A DNA stretch of 64,000 nt from Chthonomonadales bacterium (GTDB taxonomy: Bacteria > Armatimonadota > Chthonomonadetes > Chthonomonadales > CAJBBX01). The DNA is taken from positions 1-64,000 of the forward strand of contig JADLGO010000015.1 of NCBI GenBank assembly GCA_020849275.1. The letters are read 5' to 3'. Of this stretch, positions 53,780 to 60,856 are shown in pieces (the first letter of the stretch is position 1; each line of letters opens with the position of its first letter). The notes under the pieces are model-generated. The model was given only the letters and a program-made list of their open reading frames with translations. It ran no database searches and was not told where the DNA came from. The translations under genes and the position numbers were made by a program.

Positions 53780-54705
53780 CGAAGCGCGAACGATTGACCG
53801 CCGCGTGCGCGGGCCAGCCCGTGGACCGGGTGCCGTTCAGCCTCTGGTATCACTTCCGCCTGGACCCGCCTGCTGGCGAGGGCATGGCGAAGGCGGAACT
53901 CGACTTCTACCACCGCTACAGCCCGGACCTCTTCAAGGTCATGCACGACATCCCCTACGAGATGCCAGAGGGTATGCCCGAGGCGCGCACGCCCGAGGAG
54001 TGGCGCAATCTACCCGTGCTGGACGGCGTCTCCGGCAACTTCGGCGCGCAGCTCGACACGGTGAAGCGTATCGTCGCGGGGCGTGGCGATGACGGCCCGG
54101 TGATCGACACCGTGTTCAGCATCTTTTCCACGGCCGAGAAGGTCTCCGGCAAGCGGACGCTCGATATGCTGCGCTCAGACCCCGACGCCGCGCACGTCGG
54201 CTTCCGCGCCCTGACGGCGTCCCTCGCCAACTACGCGCGAGCGCTGGCCTTCGCCGCCGACGGGATCTACCTGGCGATCTCCGGCTGCGCCTCGGACACG
54301 ATGGACGCCTCGGTGTACCGCGAGAACTTCCTGGGCTACGATCAGCAGATCCTGGAGGCCGCGGCGCCCGCGCCCTTCAACGTGGTCCACCACCATGGGG
54401 CCGGAATCTACGCCGACATGGTTCTGGGCCTGAAGGGCTACCGGATTTACAGCTGGAGCGACCGGCTGCCGGGCAACCCCGGAGTGCGCGAGATGCGCCT
54501 GCGAACCCAGGCCTGCCTGATGACCGGCGTCGACGAGACGACTTTCGGCACCTGCGACGCGGGCGACGTGGCGCGCCAGGTGCGGGAGACCGTGGCGGCG
54601 ACGAACGGCCGGGGCATGATCGCGGCCCCTGGCTGCGCGGTCCCGACGCCGCCCGAGTCGTCCGACGCCTGCCTGCGCGCGTTCGCCCTGGGCGTTGGGG
54701 CCTGA
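53776..54705 (+). CDS. Uroporphyrinogen decarboxylase-family protein inside nuo
   Basis: A 309-residue protein of the URO-D superfamily: start TKRERLTAACAGQPVDRVPF, HHHGAGIYADMVLGLKG, YSWSDRLPG, and a closing MIAAPGCAVPTPPESSDACL. Members decarboxylate porphyrin rings or transfer methyl groups (corrinoid-dependent). The Arg/Asp sites of HemE are not evident, so it may be a MtaA-like or other relative. GGAGG lies seven bases before ATG 53776, which overlaps the nuoM stop. Such a gene between nuoM and nuoN is not part of complex I as known. Confidence 0.8.
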   Translation: MTKRERLTAACAGQPVDRVPFSLWYHFRLDPPAGEGMAKAELDFYHRYSPDLFKVMHDIPYEMPEGMPEARTPEEWRNLPVLDGVSGNFGAQLDTVKRIVAGRGDDGPVIDTVFSIFSTAEKVSGKRTLDMLRSDPDAAHVGFRALTASLANYARALAFAADGIYLAISGCASDTMDASVYRENFLGYDQQILEAAAPAPFNVVHHHGAGIYADMVLGLKGYRIYSWSDRLPGNPGVREMRLRTQACLMTGVDETTFGTCDAGDVARQVRETVAATNGRGMIAAPGCAVPTPPESSDACLRAFALGVGA

Positions 54706-54741
54706 TCGGGGAGCCCGGCGGCGAGCCGCGGGAGGACTGGA

Positions 54742-56217
54742 TTGCCAACGAACATCTCGGCCGACGTGCAGGCGGCGATGCCGCTCATCATCCTCTGGGC
54801 GGCGGCATCGCTCATTCTGCTGGGCGACGCGTGGGTGTGGCCCCGGCATCGCGACCTGAACGTGCTCGTTGCGATCGTCGGCTTCCTCGCCGCGCTGTCC
54901 GTTGTCGTCCAGCGGATGGGCCTGGGCATCACCACGGCTTTCGGCAAGATGCTCTCGGTGGATCCGCTCGGCGATACCGCCACGGTCGCGCTGCTGCTGA
55001 CGGGGTTCCTGGCGGCGCTACTCGCCTGGACGTACCTGAAAAACCGGGGCATCGACCATGGCGAGTACTACGCGCTGCTGCTCTTCTCCGTGTCCGGCGC
55101 GGTGCTCATGGCCTCGGCCGGCGACCTGATCGTTGTCTTCCTGGGGCTGGAGGTGATGTCGTTCGGCCTATACGTGCTGGCCGGCTTCGCGCGCACGGAG
55201 GCGCGATCCCAGGAGGCGTCGCTGAAGTACTTCCTGCTCGGGGCCTTCGCGTCGGCCTTCCTCCTCTACGGGATCGCGCTGGTGTACGGCGGTACGCAGT
55301 CGACGGACCTCGAGCAGGTGCGTGCCGTCCTCTCGCGGACGGCCGGGCACCCGCCGATGATCCTGGCGGGCGTGGCCCTCATCCTTGTCGGCCTCGGGTT
55401 CAAGGCAGCGCTCGTCCCATTCCACCAGTGGACGCCGGATGTCTACGAGGGGGCCCCAACATCGGCCACCGCGTTCATGGCCGTCGCCGCGAAGATCGGC
55501 GCGTTCGTCGCCATCCTCCGGGTCTTCGACAGCCTGGTGGCCTTGCAGGGGTCATGGCTTCCCGCGGTGCAGGCGCTCGCCGTGCTGAGCATGGTGTTTG
55601 GCAATCTGCTCGCGGTCGCCCAGACGAACGTGAAGCGCATGCTGGCGTACTCGAGCATCGCCCACGCGGGCTACCTGCTCGTCGCGGTCGCCGCGGCGGC
55701 TCACGGCGCCAGCGGCTTCAGCGGCAGCGAGGCACGCTCACTGGCCATGAACGGCGCCATGTTCTATCTGTACGCCTACGCGTTCATGACGCTGGGCGCC
55801 TTCGGTGTGCTGGTCTACCTGACGGGGCGCGGGAGGGATATCCAGCGGATCGAGGACCTGAGGGGCCTCGCCCGCCGCGACGGCCTCGCGGCCTACGGCA
55901 TGCTTTTCTTCATGTTGTCGCTGGGCGGCATACCGCCGACGATGGGCTTCATGGGCAAGTGGATGATCTTCAACGCCGCGCTTCACGCAGGCGAGGTGGC
56001 GCTTGCGGTGGTCATGGCGCTGACGAGCGTGATCGCGGTCTACTACTACCTGCGGATCGTCTGGGTGATGTGCTTTGAGGAGCCGGTCGGTGAACCCCTG
56101 GCGGAGCCGATCTCGCGGGCCGGGGCCTGGGCGTCGGTGATGGTCTCGGCGGTCGCCACGCTGCTATTCGGCGTCGTGCCGGGGCTGTTCACATCGCTGC
56201 TCGCGGGCGTTCGCTAG
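54742..56217 (+). CDS. nuoN: NADH-quinone oxidoreductase subunit N
   Basis: A 491-residue proton-pumping subunit with about 14 helices. FKAALVPFHQWTPDVYEGAP, LAYSSIAHAGYLLVAVAAAA and FFMLSLGGIPPTMGFMGKW are diagnostic. TTG 54742 is chosen because GGAGG lies six bases upstream; it lies 36 bases after the URO-D-like gene. It ends the operon; the next gene is on the opposite strand. Confidence 0.94.
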   Translation: MPTNISADVQAAMPLIILWAAASLILLGDAWVWPRHRDLNVLVAIVGFLAALSVVVQRMGLGITTAFGKMLSVDPLGDTATVALLLTGFLAALLAWTYLKNRGIDHGEYYALLLFSVSGAVLMASAGDLIVVFLGLEVMSFGLYVLAGFARTEARSQEASLKYFLLGAFASAFLLYGIALVYGGTQSTDLEQVRAVLSRTAGHPPMILAGVALILVGLGFKAALVPFHQWTPDVYEGAPTSATAFMAVAAKIGAFVAILRVFDSLVALQGSWLPAVQALAVLSMVFGNLLAVAQTNVKRMLAYSSIAHAGYLLVAVAAAAHGASGFSGSEARSLAMNGAMFYLYAYAFMTLGAFGVLVYLTGRGRDIQRIEDLRGLARRDGLAAYGMLFFMLSLGGIPPTMGFMGKWMIFNAALHAGEVALAVVMALTSVIAVYYYLRIVWVMCFEEPVGEPLAEPISRAGAWASVMVSAVATLLFGVVPGLFTSLLAGVR

Positions 56218-56234
56218 AGGGCAGCGGCCGACGC

Positions 56235-57686
56235 TCAGTACTCGGGGACGGACGGGTCTATCTCTCGCGACCACGCCAGGATGCCGCCCTCGAGGTTGCG
56301 CAGTTTGCGGAAGCCGCGCTCTCGCAGGAGGTTGAGGGCGTCCATCGACCGCACTCCGGACCGGCACTGGAGGATCACCTCCTGCTCCGGATCGAGCTCG
56401 GCCGCGCGCTTGGCGACCTGGCCGAGCGGGATCAGGCGCGTGTGGGGGATGCGCGCCATCTCCCACTCGTAAGGCTCGCGAACGTCGACCACCTGGGGCC
56501 GCTCGCCGCGGTCAAAGCGCTCCTTGAGCTCCCGAACGCTCATCTGCGCGTCGCGATCCTCCGGAGCTTCCGCGGCCACTGCGGGTACCCCACAGAACTG
56601 CTGGTAGTCGATAAGCTCGCGGATGCTCGGGTTCTCGCCGCAGATGGGGCAGTCCGCCGCCTTGCGCAGCTTGAGCTCGCGCCAGCGCATCTTGAGCGCG
56701 TCGAACAGCAGCAGCCTTCCGATCAGCGGCTCGCCGATGCCCAGCAGAAGCTTGACCGTCTCGGTGGCCTGGATCATTCCGATGCAGCCCGGGAGGATGC
56801 CAAGGACGCCTCCCTCGGCGCAGGAGGGCACCAGGCCGGGGGGCGGCGGCTCGGGGTAGAGGCAGCGGTAGCACGGGCCGCGCTCCGCCCAGAAGACCGA
56901 GGCCTGGCCCTCGAACCGGAAGATGGAGCCGTATACGTTCGGCTTGCCGAGCAGGACGCACGCATCGTTCACCAAATAGCGCGTGGGGAAGTTGTCGGTG
57001 CCATCGACCACCGCGTCGTAGTCGCGCAGGATGTCCAGCGCGTTGCTCGAGGTGAATTGCGTCTCGTAGCCCTCAACGCGCACGTTCGGGTTAATGCTCA
57101 TCAGCGTGTCGGTCGCCGAGCGCAGCTTGGGTCGGCCGATGTCCTCCGTGCCGTGGAGGATCTGTCGCTGGAGGTTCGTGGCGTCCACGACATCGAAGTC
57201 CACGATCCCGATCGTGCCCACGCCCGCCGCGGCCAGGTACATGGCGAGCGGCGAGCCCAGCCCTCCAGCCCCGACGCAGAGCACCCGCGCGCCCTTCAGC
57301 CGGCGCTGGCCCTCCATGCCCACCTCGGGCATGATCAGGTGGCGGCTGTAGCGCGTGATTTCCTCCGGCGTGAGCCGGGTGTCGGCACGAGCGGCATGGT
57401 CCGCCACGCCAACCCCGCCCGCGATGGAGGGAACCACGGTGACCTCGTCGCCGTCGCGAACCGCCGTGTCGAGACCCTGGAGGTGCCGAACGTCCTCGGT
57501 GCCGACGTAGACGTTCACGAAGGCGCGCAGCGCCCCGTCGGGACCGAGCAGGTGCTTGCCGAGGTCCGGGTACATGGAGACCACGCTCTGGAGTGCCTGC
57601 CGGACCGTGCCGGCCTCCAGTGCGAACTCGTCGCCGCCGCCTGCGTACTGACGCAGCGCGGTCGGGATCAGCAGCCTAACGGCCAT
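56235..57686 (-). CDS. CysO-like ubiquitin fold fused to MoeZ-type E1 and rhodanese
   Basis: A 483-residue triple fusion for sulfur transfer. Residues 1-91 are a ThiS/MoaD/CysO-like beta-grasp domain whose C-terminal di-glycine (PSIAGG, residues 90-91) is followed by more protein rather than ending it. Residues about 105-360 form an adenylating ThiF/MoeB/MoeZ domain with nucleotide loop GAGGLGSP (139-146) and zinc pairs CYRC (272-275) and CPIC (346-349). Residues about 385-483 are a rhodanese with active loop CRSGVRS (441-447). It starts at ATG 57686, overlapping the end of the JAMM protease gene by 11 bases. In Mycobacterium tuberculosis CysO and MoeZ are separate proteins; here one polypeptide would need cutting after GG before CysO could carry sulfur. 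Confidence 0.9.
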   Translation of the reverse strand: MAVRLLIPTALRQYAGGGDEFALEAGTVRQALQSVVSMYPDLGKHLLGPDGALRAFVNVYVGTEDVRHLQGLDTAVRDGDEVTVVPSIAGGVGVADHAARADTRLTPEEITRYSRHLIMPEVGMEGQRRLKGARVLCVGAGGLGSPLAMYLAAAGVGTIGIVDFDVVDATNLQRQILHGTEDIGRPKLRSATDTLMSINPNVRVEGYETQFTSSNALDILRDYDAVVDGTDNFPTRYLVNDACVLLGKPNVYGSIFRFEGQASVFWAERGPCYRCLYPEPPPPGLVPSCAEGGVLGILPGCIGMIQATETVKLLLGIGEPLIGRLLLFDALKMRWRELKLRKAADCPICGENPSIRELIDYQQFCGVPAVAAEAPEDRDAQMSVRELKERFDRGERPQVVDVREPYEWEMARIPHTRLIPLGQVAKRAAELDPEQEVILQCRSGVRSMDALNLLRERGFRKLRNLEGGILAWSREIDPSVPEY

Positions 57687-58161
57687 GCGTCGCCTCCCGT
57701 GGTTGCCCCGCCGCCTCCGCGGCCCGGCGGTCGTCCGCCTCCTCGATCACCACTGCCTCCGCGTCAAAGGCGGAGCGGTCCACACGCAGCGTCCAGCACG
57801 TCGCGTCGCGTGCCTCGCCGCGCTCCACCGCAACGATGATGTAGCTGTACCACGGCCAGGCCCACTCGCGGTCGTACTCGCTGGGTCGCGCTGGATGGTC
57901 CGGGTGCGAATGATAGACGCCGAGCAGGCGCTCGCCTTCGGCCCGCGCCCCGCGCTCGATGGCGGCCCACTCGGCCGGCCCGATGCGGTAGCGGCGCTCG
58001 TGGCCCTCCTCGTGCACGTTCGGCATGGGGTGCAGGCGGCTCACACGCTTGGATCTGGCGCCCGGGTCGCCGATGAGCACTCCGCAGCACTCGTGCGGGT
58101 AGGCGCGCCGCGCGTGGTCGCGAATGGCTTCCATGTGGCGCTCAGATAACCGGATCGCCAC
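57676..58161 (-). CDS. mec: Mec-type JAMM metalloprotease
   Basis: A 161-residue JAB/JAMM zinc protease. The catalytic E24 (HECCG) and the zinc motif HSHPDHPARPSEYD (H84, H86, D97) are complete. In the CysO pathway it releases cysteine from the C-terminus of CysO. GTG 58161 is chosen since GGGAGGAAAACC lies just upstream; the upstream in-frame ATG would overlap cysM by far more. It overlaps the 3' end of cysM by 20 bases and the start of the fusion gene by 11 bases, giving strong translational coupling. It could also cut the buried GG of the adjacent fusion. Confidence 0.9.
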   Translation of the reverse strand: MAIRLSERHMEAIRDHARRAYPHECCGVLIGDPGARSKRVSRLHPMPNVHEEGHERRYRIGPAEWAAIERGARAEGERLLGVYHSHPDHPARPSEYDREWAWPWYSYIIVAVERGEARDATCWTLRVDRSAFDAEAVVIEEADDRRAAEAAGQPREATHGR

Positions 58162-59083
58162 GGTTTTCCTCCCAGAACCGGTCCGATAGGTACCGGTCAC
58201 CGTTATCGCAGAACATCACCACGATCACGCCCTCATCCAGGCCCTCCGCCACGCGGAGGGCTGCCGCGAGCCCCGCGCCGCTGGAGATGCCGACCAGCAA
58301 CCCCTCCTCGCGCGCGATGCGGCGTGTCATCGCGTGTGCCTCTTCCGTGCCGACTCGCAGGTCCTCGTCGGCGAGCGCCGCGTCGTAGATGCCGGGCACC
58401 ATCGCCGTCGCCATGTGCTTCAGCCCCTCGATTCCGTGGAAGGGGGAGTCCGGCTGAAAGGCGATCAGCCGCACGCGCGGCGCGCGCTCGCGCAGGAAGC
58501 GGCCCACGCCCATCATCGTGCCGCTGGTGCCCAGGCCGGCCACGAAGTGCGTGAGCTCGGCGCCGGTCTGCTCCCATATCTCTGGCCCGGTGGTTTCAAA
58601 ATGGGCGCGCCAGTTGGCCGGATTGCTGTACTGGTCGGGGTAGAAGTAGCGCTCGGGGGCCTCGGCGTAGATCTCGCGCGCCCGCAGGATGGCGCCATCG
58701 GAGCTCAGACGCGGGTCCGTGAGCACCAGGTCGGCGTCGTATGCGCGCAGCATCCGCTTCCGCTCCTCGCTTGCGTTGAGCGGCAGGCAGATGCGAACGC
58801 GGTAGCCGAGCGCGGCCCCGATCATCGCGTAGGCGACGCCGGTGTTCCCCGAGGTGGCGTCGAGGATCGTGCGGTCCGGCGTGAGCGCACCAGAGCGCTC
58901 CCCGTCGCGGACCATGGCGAGCGCGGGCCGGTCCTTGACGGAGCCGCCCGGGTTCTGCCACTCGGCCTTGGCCAGGATTCGCACGCGAGGGTTGCCGGGC
59001 ACGATCCGGCGGATCGGGACCAGATCCGTGCTGCCGATGAGGTCGATCACCGATTCGGGCGCGACCCTTCGCGGGGCGAGCAT
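58142..59083 (-). CDS. cysM: Cysteine synthase CysM-type
   Basis: A 313-residue PLP enzyme of the cysteine synthase family. The PLP lysine is K50 in NPGGSVKDRPA; SGNTGVAYAMIG and GLGTSGTMMGVGRFL are typical of CysM or CysK. In the CysO pathway, CysM joins sulfur from CysO thiocarboxylate to O-phosphoserine. Two adjacent ATGs (59086 and 59083) share GAGGA; the second has better spacing. First gene of a minus-strand operon: cysM, mec, fusion. It is preceded by an AT-rich promoter region. Confidence 0.88.
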   Translation of the reverse strand: MLAPRRVAPESVIDLIGSTDLVPIRRIVPGNPRVRILAKAEWQNPGGSVKDRPALAMVRDGERSGALTPDRTILDATSGNTGVAYAMIGAALGYRVRICLPLNASEERKRMLRAYDADLVLTDPRLSSDGAILRAREIYAEAPERYFYPDQYSNPANWRAHFETTGPEIWEQTGAELTHFVAGLGTSGTMMGVGRFLRERAPRVRLIAFQPDSPFHGIEGLKHMATAMVPGIYDAALADEDLRVGTEEAHAMTRRIAREEGLLVGISSGAGLAAALRVAEGLDEGVIVVMFCDNGDRYLSDRFWEENRGDPVI

Positions 59084-59125
59084 CATTCCTCAGGTGTCCT
59101 GCGGCCCTGGCGTCGCCGCGGCGCC

Positions 59126-59173
59126 AGCATATACCTGACCTGAACTATAGCATATATCAGACACTCAGCTCAA
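59126..59173 (-). promoter_or_regulatory. Promoter and direct repeats before cysM
   Basis: On the minus strand TTGAGC (59168-59173), 18 bases, TATAGT (59144-59149). The AT-rich octamer AGCATATA (plus strand) occurs twice, at 59126-59133 and 59149-59156, 23 bases apart, bracketing the -10 box. They suggest a two-site repressor for this sulfur operon; the regulator is unknown. Confidence 0.5.
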
Positions 59174-59176
59174 GGC

Positions 59177-59656
59177 TCAGGCGCCCTCCGAAGCCCCGGC
59201 CTCCGATACGGTGATCCTCTCAATGCGATCCCCCTCGCGGAGTTGCTCGACGACGTCGAGGCCCTCACTCACCTTGCCGAAGGCGGCGTAGCCCAGGCCA
59301 TCCTGCGCGTTCTCCCGGTCGAGGAACGGAGCGGGCGCCAGCGTTATGTAGAACTGCGACGAGGCGGAATCGGGCTGCGACGTGCGCGCCATCGCCACGG
59401 TGCCGGCGCTGTCGTGCTTGTAACGGGAGGTCGTCTCCAGCTTGATCGTCCTGCCGGAGCCGCCAGACCCGTTGCCTGCAGGGTCTCCGCCCTGGATCAC
59501 AAAGCCCGCTACGTACCGGTGGAAGCGCAGGCCGTCGTAGAACCCCTGGCGCGCCAGATCGAGGAAGTTGCCCGCCGTGACCGGCGCGCCCTCAACGTCG
59601 AGCACCATCCGAACGAGGCCCTTGCTCGTCTCTACCACGACCGTCTGATCCGGCAT
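59177..59656 (-). CDS. Peptidyl-prolyl isomerase, cyclophilin type
   Basis: A 159-residue cytoplasmic cyclophilin that speeds proline isomerisation. The core is clear: GLRFHRYVAGFVIQGGDPAG, then MARTSQPDSASSQFYITLAP and AAFGKVSEGLDVVEQL. The start ATG 59656 has AGGAAAGG eight bases upstream. It precedes the cysM operon by about 94 bases. No signal peptide. Confidence 0.93.
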   Translation of the reverse strand: MPDQTVVVETSKGLVRMVLDVEGAPVTAGNFLDLARQGFYDGLRFHRYVAGFVIQGGDPAGNGSGGSGRTIKLETTSRYKHDSAGTVAMARTSQPDSASSQFYITLAPAPFLDRENAQDGLGYAAFGKVSEGLDVVEQLREGDRIERITVSEAGASEGA

Positions 59657-59686
59657 GAATTGACCTTTCCTGGGCCGTGAGACCCC

Positions 59687-59953
59687 TCATTCGTCGATGG
59701 GCTCGACCGCGACCGGGCGCGCCCGGCGGCCCGCACCGGGCGTGCCCGCGCGCGGATGGTAGATCCGCAGAAGGAGCGGCTCACGGTGCGGACTGCGAAG
59801 GCAGAGGGTCCCGGCGCCGAGCGTCTCCGCGACGGCGACCGCGTCCCGGACGGACTTCGGGTTGCACTTGCCAATTCGGCAGCGCCGCTCGTCGCGGTCG
59901 TATGAGCGACAACGCCAGCATGGCGTGTGGGATCCTCGAATATCGGCACTCAC
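59687..59953 (-). CDS. Small cysteine-rich hypothetical protein
   Basis: An 88-residue protein. Four cysteines in TPCWRCRSYDRDERRCRIGKC (C12, C15, C25, C30) could bind zinc, and the pattern looks like a small rubredoxin-like knuckle. The rest is Arg- and Pro-rich. The GTG start has only a weak site. No known family matched by eye. It lies 30 bases before the cyclophilin gene. Confidence 0.5.
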   Translation of the reverse strand: MSADIRGSHTPCWRCRSYDRDERRCRIGKCNPKSVRDAVAVAETLGAGTLCLRSPHREPLLLRIYHPRAGTPGAGRRARPVAVEPIDE

Positions 59954-60035
59954 GGTTCGGCCTGCTGCTACGAACGAGCCCGCCGGGCACGGTACGGCGC
60001 ACCGCCGAGGGCGGCTCTCGACACGGGCTCTCGGT

Positions 60036-60299
60036 CTAGCGCACCTCCTCCGGGTAGGCTGGTCGCGGGACGATGCTGAACAAGCGCTCGCCGAAAACCG
60101 GCGCCACGTGCGCGGAGTTCTCGCGGAAATCCTCGTCGATGTGGAACGAGAACGCCTCGGTCCAGCGGCAGAACTTCTTGAGCTGCGCCACCTCGGCCGG
60201 GGACTCGGGGATCAGGCGCAGCACGAGGCTGACCCGACGCCCCTGATCATCGAGGACCATCGGCTCGCCCGGGTACATGCCCTCGATCTGTGCTCTCAT
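60036..60299 (-). CDS. Hypothetical 87-residue protein
   Basis: Reads RAQIEGMYPGEPMVLDDQGR then VSLVLRLIPESPAEVAQLKK. A short beta-strand pair and a helical end with no family recognised. GGAGGAGGAG lies before ATG 60299, a very good site, which supports it. It lies between a GNAT gene and the cysteine-rich gene, all on the minus strand. Confidence 0.6.
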   Translation of the reverse strand: MRAQIEGMYPGEPMVLDDQGRRVSLVLRLIPESPAEVAQLKKFCRWTEAFSFHIDEDFRENSAHVAPVFGERLFSIVPRPAYPEEVR

Positions 60300-60338
60300 C
60301 CCTGTTGCTCCTCCTCCGGCGCGGGCCGTCCGGCCCTC

Positions 60339-60815
60339 TCAGGCACGGCCGAGCGGGTCCGCGTAGATCCCCGGCTCGCTGCCCGAGATCACGATCGCGC
60401 CGCAGACGCGCGCGTAGAAGTCCGTGGGGCCGGCTCCCCCGATGATCCCGTAGGCGTAGCCCATGTGACGAAGGCCCCACAGGCACGCCAGCAGCAAGGC
60501 CCGCCCGACCCCGCGCCCCCGCTGATCCTCCGCAACGCCCGTCGGTCCGAAGAACGCCCGGCATGTGCACTCGTACGCGCCGAACCCGATGACCTTACCC
60601 TCGGCGATCGCTAGGAACAAGGTAACGGGCTTGTTGGCGAAGCCGACGGAGACCTCGTCGGCCCAGCCCTTCCCGAACCTCTGCTCCACGAACGCGCGCA
60701 CGGGGCCGATCTCGTGCGGAAGCGGGCGACGCACGATGACGCCGGCAAGTCGGAGGTCGCGCAACGCGGGCTCGACCGGCGGGAGGTTAAGCAGGTTGAC
60801 CAGCATGTCCGGCAT
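60339..60815 (-). CDS. GNAT-family acetyltransferase
   Basis: A 158-residue acetyltransferase. The acetyl-CoA motif reads GVAEDQRGRGVGRALLLACL (Q/RxxGxG/A), preceded by KVIGFGAYE and followed by YGIIGGAGPTDFYAR. Substrate unknown. ATG 60815 has AGGAAAGG eight bases upstream. Full length for the family. Confidence 0.88.
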   Translation of the reverse strand: MPDMLVNLLNLPPVEPALRDLRLAGVIVRRPLPHEIGPVRAFVEQRFGKGWADEVSVGFANKPVTLFLAIAEGKVIGFGAYECTCRAFFGPTGVAEDQRGRGVGRALLLACLWGLRHMGYAYGIIGGAGPTDFYARVCGAIVISGSEPGIYADPLGRA

Positions 60816-60856
60816 CCGGGCACCTTTCCTTCGTTACGGCGAATCGAACGTGATCG

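Noticed and set aside
53776-54705. URO-D-like gene as a truncated pseudogene
   Set aside because: A little shorter than many relatives, but start, ribosome site, family end motif and frame are intact.
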